The translations under genes and the position numbers were made by a program. The notes below the pieces were generated by a model. It saw nothing but the letters and a program-made list of their open reading frames with translations. It was not told the origin of the DNA and searched no databases. Below, piece by piece: positions 21,411-31,248 of a stretch of DNA of 64,000 nucleotides (position 1 is its first letter; every line of letters starts with the position of its first letter). This DNA is from Strigamia acuminata (Eukaryota > Arthropoda > Chilopoda > Geophilomorpha > Linotaeniidae): positions 44,588,581 to 44,652,580 of the forward strand of contig OX442314.1 of the NCBI GenBank assembly GCA_949358305.1. Direction: 5' to 3'.

Positions 21411-21585
21411 CGAAATCCACGTTCAACTAATGAATCCAGTAGTGAAGCAAGTTTTACCGTGTTTTTCGAACTTTTTGAGCGCTTTTTCGGCCCGTTGCTG
21501 ACCACGCCGTCCCGACGTTAGGCCTACGTTCCATTGTCGTATTTTCTTCGCGTTTTCGTACTCAACGCCGACTTTTGCCATCAAA

Positions 21586-22884
21586 ATGTCAGCTCTAAAA
21601 GGGACACCGCGGGAATACGATCCAACAGAGGATTGGGGCCTATATTGCAAGCGGATGACTAGCATTTTTGCTTGTAATAAGATCGTCGATGACCAGGAGA
21701 AGGTCCACACGCTCTTGTCGTACGTCGGCATGCCGACCTTCAAGCAGCTGGACACGCTCGCGGCGCCGAAGGAAGCTGCTGACTTGAAGTACGCGGAACT
21801 AGTGGCTTTGATGCAGAAGAATGCACGCCCGAAGCCGCTCGTGTTGGGAGAAATTCGCCGTTTTCACCGCCGTGATCGACTGCCGAATGAAACCGTCATG
21901 GAATATTCTCTCGCTCTTCAGGACCTGGCCCAAAACTGTGAGTTCGCTGATAAAACAAATGAATTAAGGAATCGCTTTCTTTGTGGCCTCCAGAATGAGC
22001 AAGTGCAGCAGGCGCTCACGTTGAAGAAAGATTTGACGTTCGACGACGTGGTCGAGTTCGCTGCCGCTGCAGAAGTGTCGCAAAAAGAATTTTCGGCGAT
22101 CGCAACGCAGAATGCATCGGCGCTGCCGGTGCACAAACTTCAACACGACTCCAAACCACGTCACAATGCGTTTAAAGGTAGAAAACGCTCCTCGAGGGGC
22201 ACTACCTCGTTTCAACAAGCTCGCCAACCATCCAATTCGAAAGGAAATGCGTCGGCGTGCTCTTCGTGCGGCAGTAAGTCGCACGCGCGTAAAGCGTGCC
22301 GCTTTCGCGAAGCCACGTGCCACGGTTGCGGGAAGACTGGCCACATCAAACCAGTTTGCAGAGCGGTCCAGAAGTCTCCAGCTCCGGTCCATTCAGTCGA
22401 GATGCCACAACAGCTCACGTACTACGCTGTCGAGCCGGACCTGATGACGACCGTCAACGCGATTGGCATTAAAGCCACCCAACCAATTATTATGGCTGTC
22501 CAAGTTGCTCATGTCAAGCTACTCATGGAAATGGACACGGGAGCAGGCGCCACATTTGTTAATCTCGAAACATACTCTAAATATTTCTCTGATTTTCCAT
22601 TGCAGCCCCTTCCGATCCAGATGAATACGTACGGCGGCACGACACTCCGAATGGAAGGGGTATGCGAAGTTCCGGTTCGTCATCGTGACCGCGATTTTCG
22701 TTTGCCGTTGTGTGTGGCGACTCACGGCCCCATTCCACTTCTTGGCCGCGACTGGCTCGAAGCATTTGGTCTGCTGTCAGCAATGGCGATTTGGTGGGCG
22801 CGAAAGTATTTTCGTTGTCCACATCGACGCCATCGCACGAGAAGCTCGACAAGACGTCGTCCGACGATTTGGAAACGATTTTAG
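21586..22884 (+). CDS. gag: Gag plus aspartic protease of the Mag-like Gypsy element
   Basis: 432 residues from the ATG at 21586. A helical capsid region occupies roughly residues 1-180. Two cysteine-rich knuckles follow (CSSCGSKSHARKAC and CHGCGKTGHIKPVC, about 225-265), then a retropepsin-like domain with MDTGAGATF (about 312) and LLGRDWL (about 385). The last 58 codons overlap the downstream ORF in another frame, so ribosomal frameshifting is needed to make polymerase. I saw no standard slippery heptamer in the overlap, so the shift site is unknown. Confidence 0.93.
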   Translation: MSALKGTPREYDPTEDWGLYCKRMTSIFACNKIVDDQEKVHTLLSYVGMPTFKQLDTLAAPKEAADLKYAELVALMQKNARPKPLVLGEIRRFHRRDRLPNETVMEYSLALQDLAQNCEFADKTNELRNRFLCGLQNEQVQQALTLKKDLTFDDVVEFAAAAEVSQKEFSAIATQNASALPVHKLQHDSKPRHNAFKGRKRSSRGTTSFQQARQPSNSKGNASACSSCGSKSHARKACRFREATCHGCGKTGHIKPVCRAVQKSPAPVHSVEMPQQLTYYAVEPDLMTTVNAIGIKATQPIIMAVQVAHVKLLMEMDTGAGATFVNLETYSKYFSDFPLQPLPIQMNTYGGTTLRMEGVCEVPVRHRDRDFRLPLCVATHGPIPLLGRDWLEAFGLLSAMAIWWARKYFRCPHRRHRTRSSTRRRPTIWKRF

Positions 22885-25643
22885 CACGTCATGCTAACGT
22901 GTTCAGGGACGAAATCGGTTGTTACAACGTACACGAGGTCCACATCGACATCGATCCGGCCGTGCAACCGATATTTTTGAAGAATTATCCAGTTCCGCTC
23001 GCGATAAAGCCACGACTGGAGGAAGAGCTGCGCAGACTACAGGATTTAGGTATCATAACTCCTGTCGCTTCTTCTAAATGGGCGACACCCATTATGCATG
23101 TCCTTAAATCAGACGGAACACTAAAGATAGCGGGTTGCTATAATAGAACCATAAATAAGGCGGTTCTCCCGAATGCTTATCCTTTGCCTCTGTTTGAAGA
23201 CGTTGCAGCGAAGTTGTCGGGCGGTGAGACATATTCTACTTTAGATATGAATCACGCCTACAATCAGCTGGAGTTGGATGCAGAGAGTAAACTAGTGTGC
23301 ACAATTAATACCCACTTGGGTCTCTTTACAGTAAATCGTCTTTTTTATGGAATTTCAAGTGCTCCAGCAATTTTCCAGCGCGAGATGGATAAACTGACCG
23401 CCAAAGTCGAGAGTACGCAGCCGTTCATCGATGATTCGGCTGTGACTGGTGCCACTAATGCAGCCCACTTGTGCAACCTGGATCAACTCCTGGGTGCATT
23501 TAACAAAGCCAATTTAACATTAAATAGGAAAAAGTGCAAGTTTTTGCGTGCGTGTGTGCAGTTTTTAGGGCTGAACATTTCCAAGCAAGGAATCTCGCCC
23601 GTGGACTCAAAACTGGCTCCACTTCGCAACGCCATGCAGCCCACCGACGTGTTATCACTCAAATCGTTCTTGGGGCTCGTAAATTATTATGGCAAATTTA
23701 TTCACAACTTATCCACTTTATTAGAGCCGCTTTACTGCCTGACGCGTGACGACACTCCGTGGACATGGGGACCGGAACAACACAAGGCCTGGACAAAGGT
23801 CAAGGCTGCAGTAACTGTTGATTCAGCGTTGGCACATTACGACGCCAAGAAACAACTTTATTTGACCGTTGATGCTTCGCCGGTCGGCGTTGGCGCCTTT
23901 ATTTCCCATTTGGAGGAAGGAATTCATCGTCCAATCGCTTTTGCCAGTTCCCTCCTGTCCAGCGCGCAGAAAAATTATGCGCAGATTGACCGCGAAGGTC
24001 TTGCGATCGTTTATGGCGTCCGTCGATTCCATCATCACCTGTTTGGACGAAAGTTTATTCTGAGAACTGACCATAAACCGCTCGTAGCAATTTTCGGCGA
24101 AAAGAAAGGTTGCAATCAAATTGTTGCAGCTCGCTTGCATCGTTGGGCAATATTCCTAAGTGCATACGATTATGCAATCGAGCATGTGCCAGCCGCCGAT
24201 AACGAAATCGCAGATGGACTGTCACGCAATCCCCAACCAGTGGTCGATGGTCGTGAAGACCTCGACATGCACGTTAATGAGATTTTTTCTGTTTCCCTTT
24301 CAGAGTTTCCTGTATCTCAAACAGCTTTGCGTGCAGCCTACGACGCAGACGCCCAATTGCAAGCAGTCTTGCAGTGCATTCGAGACGGCTGGAAATCCAA
24401 GACACCTGACTTAACAAATTTTTATAAGCACAGGTCTGCCTTTTCCACACATGGACCATTCTTGTTCCTGTCGGAGCGTCTGGTCGTGCCAGAGCAGCTG
24501 CGCCGTGCAGTCCTGACGGAATTACACGCAGGACATTTCGGCATAGTTCGCACCAAGTCGCTCGCTCGTGCAACAGTTTGGTGGCCGTCAATCGACCGTG
24601 ACGTTGAGACGATGGTGCGTTCGTGCGACGTGTGCCAGCGCGCACTCCCGGATCCGCCAAAGACGTTCGATTTGCGTTGGCCCATTCCCGACGAAATTTG
24701 GGGGCGCATTCACCTCGATTTCGCCGGCCCCTTTCATGGCAAAATGTTCCTGCTGGCTGTGGATGCGCGCACCAAGTGGTGCGAAGTCCGTGCGATGACC
24801 ACCACTACCTCGAAAGCAACAATTTCGGTCCTGAAATGCTGGTTTAAACGCCACGGCTTGCCGATTCACGTTCACTCCGACAACGGGCCGCAATTTACTT
24901 CAGCGGATTTTGTGGACTTCTTGTCACGAAACGGCATCCGACACACTCGTTCACTGCCTTTCCACCCAGCCACCAACGGAGCAGTGGAAGGCTTCGTCAA
25001 GACTTTCAAAAATCAAGTCGGAAAGTTTTTAAACTTGAATTTGAATATTGCAGAAGCCGTTGACCAGTTCCTGATCGCCTATCGCTCGACGCCGCATGTC
25101 TCCACACGAATTACGCCGTCCGAGGCTTTTCTACAACGAACTGTTAGAACGAAATTGCATTTGCTAAATCCACGTTTAATGCCGGAACCAACAACTGTGG
25201 AAACGCGACGTTCCTTCGAGCCTGGGGAATTGGTGTTTGCACGCGACTACCTGCACGCCTCAAGATGGGTTCCTGGCGTAATATCTGCCAAAACTTCGTC
25301 CACCACTTACGATGTGACCGTCGGAAACGCCGTGATGTGGAACAGACACGCGGATCAACTCAGAAAGCGCCAGACCCTGAGCACTCAGCCTTCGAAGGGG
25401 GAGAGAAATCGTGGGTATTTTCCACTTCTCGATTTAAATTCAGATCCTGAAAACACACCGCCTGTTGTTCAACCGCTAGTGTTTAATTCTCCTCCAAATT
25501 CACCCAATCCACCAAATGTTCGGGACGTGAGTCCAGCTCCTACACCTCCTCCCGTCCCTGTCCGTACTCCTGTTGCTCCGTACCGCCATCCTCAGCGTAC
25601 GCGCAACCCGACACAATTCTACGGATACGACGCAAGAAATTGA
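22710..25643 (+). CDS. pol: Reverse transcriptase, RNase H and integrase of the Mag-like Gypsy element
   Basis: 977 codons open from 22710, in the -1 frame relative to gag; the true start is by frameshift within 22710-22884. Reverse transcriptase: TLDMNHAYNQL (motif A) and FIDD (about residue 242) in place of the more common YxDD. RNase H: TVDASPVGVGA (about 387) and RTDHKPL. Integrase: HHCC finger (about 605-640), then catalytic D (LDFAGP, about 669), D (SDNGPQF, about 723), E (GAVEGF, about 759). The Pro-rich C-terminus (PAPTPPPVPVRTP) ends at TGA. No internal stop. Confidence 0.95.
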   Translation: MCGDSRPHSTSWPRLARSIWSAVSNGDLVGAKVFSLSTSTPSHEKLDKTSSDDLETILARHANVFRDEIGCYNVHEVHIDIDPAVQPIFLKNYPVPLAIKPRLEEELRRLQDLGIITPVASSKWATPIMHVLKSDGTLKIAGCYNRTINKAVLPNAYPLPLFEDVAAKLSGGETYSTLDMNHAYNQLELDAESKLVCTINTHLGLFTVNRLFYGISSAPAIFQREMDKLTAKVESTQPFIDDSAVTGATNAAHLCNLDQLLGAFNKANLTLNRKKCKFLRACVQFLGLNISKQGISPVDSKLAPLRNAMQPTDVLSLKSFLGLVNYYGKFIHNLSTLLEPLYCLTRDDTPWTWGPEQHKAWTKVKAAVTVDSALAHYDAKKQLYLTVDASPVGVGAFISHLEEGIHRPIAFASSLLSSAQKNYAQIDREGLAIVYGVRRFHHHLFGRKFILRTDHKPLVAIFGEKKGCNQIVAARLHRWAIFLSAYDYAIEHVPAADNEIADGLSRNPQPVVDGREDLDMHVNEIFSVSLSEFPVSQTALRAAYDADAQLQAVLQCIRDGWKSKTPDLTNFYKHRSAFSTHGPFLFLSERLVVPEQLRRAVLTELHAGHFGIVRTKSLARATVWWPSIDRDVETMVRSCDVCQRALPDPPKTFDLRWPIPDEIWGRIHLDFAGPFHGKMFLLAVDARTKWCEVRAMTTTTSKATISVLKCWFKRHGLPIHVHSDNGPQFTSADFVDFLSRNGIRHTRSLPFHPATNGAVEGFVKTFKNQVGKFLNLNLNIAEAVDQFLIAYRSTPHVSTRITPSEAFLQRTVRTKLHLLNPRLMPEPTTVETRRSFEPGELVFARDYLHASRWVPGVISAKTSSTTYDVTVGNAVMWNRHADQLRKRQTLSTQPSKGERNRGYFPLLDLNSDPENTPPVVQPLVFNSPPNSPNPPNVRDVSPAPTPPPVPVRTPVAPYRHPQRTRNPTQFYGYDARN

Positions 25644-25742
25644 GTGTATTGTTTTGTCATTTATTAACTTGGTGCATTGTCTTTTTTTGAATTGTTTTTA
25701 TTGTATTCTTTAATTGATTAATGTTCCATTAATGGGGAATGA

Positions 25743-25926
25743 TGCTGTGTTCGGCTTCACTGCATATCTGTGTAGTGACCGCCAGGTTTTACTTGGGCGC
25801 TGTAGCCCCAGCGCCACCTATGTATTTGCATATAAATAAAAATCACTTGTTAGTTTAACCTCACCAAGACTGTCCGTTATTTCTGACCACCATTCTTATG
25901 AATAACTATTAGTAAGATATATACTA
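25743..25926 (+). repeat. 3' LTR of the Mag-like element
   Basis: 184 bp, three differences from the 5' LTR, followed by the target duplication ATTAT. Confidence 0.93.
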
Positions 25927-25931
25927 ATTAT

Positions 25932-27225
25932 AGTCCTACTTTTCTTTGTCGTTATATTTTTTTTAGAGTTCTACATCCCAAAACTTTGATAAAAATACTG
26001 ATGGATCACCGAAGTTTAAGCTACGATGAGGCTGAAATGATGTCGTCTCAAGCAAAGTTGCGTGAGTTGCTCTGAGTTGCTCGCATAATTTGTTCACCTT
26101 TTGTTCATGTAGTACAAGTTGTGTTTTTTATAATTGATCGATTTTTTTTGCGATAAAAAATTTAATAATACTGTACCTTAAATATTTACTGCACCTTTAA
26201 AATGTTATTAAAAATTTATTTTTCTTTAAGTATAAATCTTTATCAAAATAGAAGATGCACACCTGTCAATGTCCCAGCAGTAGATAAGGCAGCCTTAAAA
26301 TTTCTCATTCTGTTGATACAGAGTACTTTAATATTTTATGTAAGATAATGTTCTCACAAGATTTTTATCCTCGTACATCCTGCAATTGACAGACTTTGAT
26401 TTAATTGGGATGTCTTTAAACGTTACTGTTCCAGATGAATGAAATGTTCAAAGCTGTGTCATGTCTTTTTATTAGTTGCTGACCATTTTTGTGGAGAATA
26501 GTGGATACGGTATGCACTTCCGTTCCTGTTCGCTCTGTCAACAGAAACAACACAAATTGGCTATAAGACATTGCTGCGCTATGCAATGGCGGTTGGATGA
26601 AAAACATGCTATTGGAATATAAGTTTGAAGGAAGTCTAATTCACATGAAAACTCGTCACTTTTAAATGGTGAGTGGATGAATGTTCAAGTAGTCCAAAAA
26701 CTGTAACAAATGTATAATTGTACAAACTTCAGAGTCAATACAGCTTGAAGCTGCTTGCCCAGCCATGTTAATTTGAATTGTAAGCCTATGGATAAATTTC
26801 ATCCATTTGCGCCTCGTACTTTTGCCAGTGCATACGTAGTTCTCCATCCTTATTTAGTGCCAGATATTATTTATTTATTATACTTGCTACACATTCACTC
26901 ATTCTGGCAATTTTTTTATTTTTTTTTATTTATTTAACTTGCATGATGTCGCCATGCGTTTACTTCTATGCCTTTGGCATCATGGAACCTACGCCTTTTA
27001 TTTCCATATATTGCCACTAAACTTTACTATGGTGCAGCATATCCTCAATCCAGTTGTCATCTACCAAAATGGCGCCTAGATGCTTGTGTTTTCTCCTTCA
27101 TGTATCATATGCGTTATTGTAAGTTTTCTTAGTTATAAATAATCTATTTTAGTTTATTATTATTTAGTCTTTTGCCACACACGTACACTTTAGCGTACTT
27201 GGCCACCTGCATAGCACCTCTTGGT
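25932..27225. repeat. Dispersed repeats before the bromodomain fragment
   Basis: The segment 26248-26780 is a diverged copy of 55812-56170 (and partly 27864-27990). The segment 26940-27225 matches 28640-28720, 42640-42720 and 53300-53380 in pieces ('ggcatcatg', 'acttggccacctg'). No coding sense. Confidence 0.6.
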
Positions 27226-27730
27226 TACCAAGGACGAGTAGTCGAAACTGTTTCTTCAACCACCAAGCAATGGACGTCCCGTAAGCGCCCACCAACCGTA
27301 GCAGGAATAACCCCAAGCGGAAACGACAAGTGGCCACCAACTGAAGATGTGATCGATGAGGAGGACATCGATGAAGTCGAAGTTTATATCAAACAAGCCA
27401 CAAGAAAGCGATTGGAACCGGGCGTCAAACTTTCTAACATATTCGGCAAATTAATTGTCGTTATGATAATTATGAAAGGTGTAAGTAAAATGACAATTTG
27501 GACTTTTTCATCTAAAATTTAAAACTTTTTTTTATTATTACTGTAGGCCGCACCATTTTGTGCACCAGAAAAGAACACAAATTATTTAAGTGTTATTCGC
27601 AATCCTATGGATCTCTTCACGATGAAGACAAAAGTCACAAACTGTGAATACGAATCGTGGAAGGAATTTATGAATGATGTCCGACTAATTTTGTACAACT
27701 GCATCGAGCATAACGGCCTGCTGCAGTCCT
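27226..27730 (+). pseudogene. Bromodomain gene fragment, two exons
   Basis: Exon 1 (open to 27480) and exon 2 (27547 to about 27730) flank a 66-bp intron (27481-27546, GTAAGT to CTGTAG, phase 0). The joined frame gives an acidic stretch (EDVIDEEDIDEVEV), a hydrophobic helix, then the bromodomain core VIRNPMDLFTM, EFMNDVRLI and LYNCIEHNG, which includes the acetyl-lysine-contacting Asn in the YN/HN position. The C helix and everything after it are missing; the frame stops at TAG about 27764 inside non-homologous sequence. Dispersed repeats abut both sides, so this is probably a captured or stranded piece. The pattern is closest, from memory, to ZMYND8-type bromodomains, but that is uncertain. 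Confidence 0.75.
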
Positions 27731-27839
27731 CCGTAACCAGGTTGAGCTGCGGGCCCTTGATTAGCTAATCAGACCCCGGAAGTGCCCTTCCGGAAGTAGG
27801 TGGGCCGCGCACAGGCCCAAGAGAGTTCTTCTAGCCAGC

Positions 27840-28330
27840 AAGGCAAATGGTAGCATTCCGTCACTTTGAAATGGTGGCTGTATGAATGTTCAAGTGGTTC
27901 AAAATCTGCGACAAATGTATAATTGTACCAACTTCAAAACCAGAGTCAGTACAGTTTGAAGCTGCTTGCCCAGCCATGTTAATTCGAATTGTACACAACC
28001 AATCAGAAAAATTGTTTGCAATTCTGCAACAACCTTACACGTCCAAGTCCTCTAAGCAGCAACCACTCTGTACTAATTCTATAACTTTTGTTTTAAAATA
28101 TTCTCCTTGCTGTTCTCGATACTTAGGCCACCAACGCTCAATTACCCACATGCGCACAAAAATATTCCAAATATGGTTTAAGAAAAATAATTACTTGAGA
28201 CTGGAATGTTTCTGTTACTCTGTAAATACTTGATTTGAAGTTGAAGTACGTTTTTCTAGTTTTTCAAAAGATTTTTAATCTTACTTTTGATCTTTATTTA
28301 AGAAGGATTTGTTGCTGGAGTCGTATCCTA
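27840..28330. repeat. Dispersed repeat copy
   Basis: Matches 56040-56510 nearly throughout ('gaaatggtggctgtatgaat', 'gaagctgcttgcccagccat', 'gatttgttgctggagtc') and 26655-26770 in part. Non-coding. Confidence 0.75.
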
Positions 28331-29115
28331 CGAATCGGGGGGAACCAGTAGCCCTGTGACCACTTGGCCACCCAAGGGTGATCAGCGTCACTACCATACA
28401 CCGCCCAATGGCCCTGACGTCCGAACAAGCATTGAGACAGTTTCAAAGTTCAATGACCGACGAGTAGAAGTCCAGCACCGCCGCTACGAGAGGATTGCAA
28501 CTATTATTTAGTTACCTTAGATTACAATGAACAACGGAGCATCACAATATGAACGAAACGCAAAGAAGCGATAAAGCAAGAGTTGTATTATTTATTTATT
28601 ATATTTGCTATGCGTTCACTCATTCTAGCAATTTTCCATTTCTTTATTCATGCGTTTACTTCTATACCTTTGGCATCATGCAGCCTAAGCCTTTTATTTC
28701 AATATAGGTATTGCCACTAGACTTTTGCACATTGGCTGGACAGTTTTGCATGTTCGCTGGCCAGTTTTGCACATTCGCTGGCCAATTTTGCACGTTCGGT
28801 GGATTTCTGCAATTGGGCACACTTTGCGCATTTCCTTTAGGGAAATAAAGAAGTAACGGCGGTATCACGTACGGTAAATTTTGCCACCAAAAGTCATTTT
28901 GACTAAATTGATTTTGCTTTTTTGCCACACTAGCCTCATCGTGAGAAATTTAAATTTTCATATTTTGTCAGCAATTCTAGTATAAATAGGGCCCATTCTC
29001 TCTCACTTTCCTGGCGATCGAATCGAATTACATTCAATAATAGAGGAGTTTGAAGGATGCGGGAGAAATAAGTCGGTAGAAATATTGGACTTTATCAGCT
29101 AGGAGCAGAAGGACT
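28331..29115. other. Non-coding stretch with repeat fragments and a possible TATA region
   Basis: 28590-28730 repeats 26880-27020. 28725-28800 holds four diverged tandem copies of a 'ttttgcacattcgctggcca' unit. A TATA-like TATAAATAGG lies at about 28981, upstream of the BEL remnant. No gene was recognised. Confidence 0.45.
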
Positions 29116-29578
29116 TTGAAATCACTTTTGGCCAAATGCGTAACTTGCAAACGTGTGCAGGGAAAACTGATGTCAGAAGTACCAGGTCAACTCCCCTCAG
29201 ACAGAATTTCGCAATGCCAGCTTTTTGCCGTGACAGGAGTAGACTTAGCGGGACCCATTCTCATCCGAGGAAAAAAGACAAAGGCAGACATTGCCTTATT
29301 TACCTGTGCGACCATCAGAGCCATGCATTTAGAGTTAGTGCCATCATTGAACACTGAGGATTTCATCAGCGTGTTCGAAAGATTTATTATCCGTAGAGGA
29401 ATGAATAAATTAAAATTAAAATGGGGTCAATGGTATTGATTTTGGTGGACGTGAAATTGGTTCGAGATGAAAAGATTTGATCTTGCGAGCTCATTACTAA
29501 GGATGGTATAAAAAAGGGACGCCCAATTCAACGTCTTGTGAATTTAGAGGTGACTCCGTCCAACTCGCCCGCGGGAAT
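29116..29578 (+). pseudogene. BEL/Pao retrotransposon integrase remnant
   Basis: The open part (to 29439) has the second half of the integrase zinc finger (CVTCKR), then TGVDLAGPI, FTCATIRAMHLE and FERFIIRRG, a pattern characteristic of BEL/Pao integrases. It then jumps, by a large deletion, to a second piece (about 29452-29578) ending in GRPIQRLVNLEV, the usual BEL polyprotein terminus, with a TGA between. The last two acidic residues of the integrase triad are lost. Sequence to about 29930 has AATAAA (29889) and may be the matching LTR. Confidence 0.8.
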
Positions 29579-30164
29579 GTGAAAACCAATCGTTTTACAA
29601 GTTTATCACATTCACTTTCACATTTCCTTTAATGTGTCCTTTTTATTACAATTTATTTTATTTTATTTTATTTTATTTTGTTTAGTTGATTTATTAATAT
29701 TTGATCTGATTCTGTAATATTTTGTATTGCTAACTTTTATTTTATATTTTAATAGTATTTAAGTGAGTTAGATTTTATTTTTGGTTTGGTTTGTCCTCAG
29801 CCCTCAACTTTGTAATGTGGCTGAGGCCATAAAGTGAGCAGTGTTTGCTCCAATCGGAGCTCGGTTGTACATAGGTTTTTAGAAGACAATAAAACTCATC
29901 CCAGTGTATATTTTAATGTCAACCTGAGCAGTCTTACTTCTTAATTTCTTAATTTTTTTGAAAAATCACGTTGAATTCATGAAAGAGGCAAAGCTGAAGA
30001 TTAAGACATCATGAAAATTCTAAAAGCCATGGAAGTAGCAGTTGCTGAATACGCCGCACTAGGCTCCACTAGGCTGCAATAGCCCCAAAAGAATACAGTG
30101 TTATTATCATTGAAAAATGTACAATACTGGAGCAGTCACCAGTTCATTAATAAAACTGTGCACA
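29579..30164. other. Non-coding flank, possible BEL LTR remnant
   Basis: It contains a run of 'ttttattttattttatttta' (about 29650-29685), a GC-richer stretch and the polyadenylation signal CAATAAAACTC at 29888, consistent with an LTR R-U5 region. No second copy is available for proof. It ends at the target duplication CACA (30161-30164) of the next element. Confidence 0.4.
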
Positions 30165-31137
30165 TGTGGTGATCTCAAAATATTCACCAACTTAGAAGAT
30201 AAAATTAATTGTCTTCTAATTAATTTGACTGTGGCACACGCCAAGTCAGATCATGTGACCGAGGGGAGAAATCCTCTCTAGGCACATATCACCCCAGGTT
30301 GTCCGGGGTGAAAACGGTTATTAGCCGTTATGGTGCAATATGGTGTAATAACCACTAGTTGCACCCATTTGAGCTAAGTGCGCAGGTTTTCTGCGCAATA
30401 TTGAAGCGTGCTGGGCTCGCGCCTTGGCTCAAATCGGGACTCTGAAAAATACAACAACAACCTCAACATCACTGCGATATTTGCTCCGACAATACGTATT
30501 GATAGAGGACCGTTGTAACTCAGTTTCGCCTGCTATCTTTGTGTATCAAACGCACAAAGCCAGCAATTCAGCTTGAATTAGCCGTCGCTAATTCCAGCTA
30601 TCGAGAAGTAGAAGTTTCCTGATCCAAGTGAACCATCGCCATCGTTGCCGCGCGAACGGCAACCATCGCCATCGTACCTGGACCAGACGCCTACAGCCGT
30701 CAACCACCGCCGCCGAGCCGTCGCACGAGCCGTAGAAGAAACCCACGAGAACCATCGTCTTCGACCATCGTTCGTGAGTTTGCCGAAAACGAAGACATTT
30801 GCCTTCGCTCAACAACATCACGTTGTTTAAGCGCCATTTCTGACGCTTTGTAGCTTGCAACAGTCGTTGCAAGCCCTTCCTTTGTTTCATTGTTTCCCGC
30901 TCATCTTATTCTTGCGACTTGTCGCATTTCGTGATATTCATAATCATTTTTAATATATATTGTAATTTAAAGAATAAATATTTGTGTGATTTTTATTACC
31001 ATATTAAATTGTGCCTTTATTTCCCTAAACTTAACCCTAGACAAGTTTCGGCCGCGATATAAGTCTTGTAAAGCATTCACCTGCGGTTTCTGCTTAATTT
31101 ATTAGAAATTAAGTGGATAAAAACCCGGATCGCAGCA
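30165..31137 (+). repeat. 5' LTR of the 12.4 kb Gypsy element
   Basis: 973 bp, TGTGGTGATCTC to GATCGCAGCA. It contains AATAAA at about 30973 and a leader-like region rich in CGTCGCA/CCATCGCCATCG codons that creates spurious ORFs on both strands. No difference from the 3' LTR was noticed on reading. Confidence 0.96.
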
Positions 31138-31139
31138 CG

Positions 31140-31157
31140 TGGGGGCCTGTCCGGGAT
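31140..31157 (+). other. Primer binding site (tRNA-Pro-like)
   Basis: TGGGGGCCTGTCCGGGAT, two bases after the LTR. It matches the well-known retroviral tRNA-Pro primer site except over the CCTG in the middle. Assignment by resemblance. Confidence 0.7.
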
Positions 31158-31248
31158 AGTCATTGTATAACTTTGTTAGTTAAAATTTACCCGCCATTTT
31201 TATCTTGCTTATCTTTCTTCTCTATCCTTTCTAAATCCTCATTGAAAA

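Larger units (their letters stand above)
21207..25926 (+). mobile_element. Mag-like Gypsy retrotransposon, near intact
   Basis: Short LTRs of 184 bp (21207-21390 and 25743-25926) begin TGCTGTGTTC and end ATATACTA. They differ at three sites. A 5-bp target duplication ATTAT lies at 21202-21206 and 25927-25931. Internally there are two overlapping ORFs (gag-protease, then RT-RNaseH-integrase). Both are open throughout, so the element may be autonomous. Confidence 0.95.

Noticed and set aside
22770-22884. Canonical slippery site in the Mag-like gag/pol overlap
   Set aside because: I looked for X XXY YYZ heptamers in the right frame and found none that fit; the shift mechanism is left open.
28725-28800. 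Repeated Ala/Asn-Trp peptide on the minus strand (VQNWPANVQNW)
   Set aside because: Product of a short diverged tandem repeat; no gene structure around it.
30588-30890. 100-aa minus-strand ORF, repeated identically at 41978-42280
   Set aside because: Lies inside both LTRs; identical because the LTRs are identical. No start context or domain.
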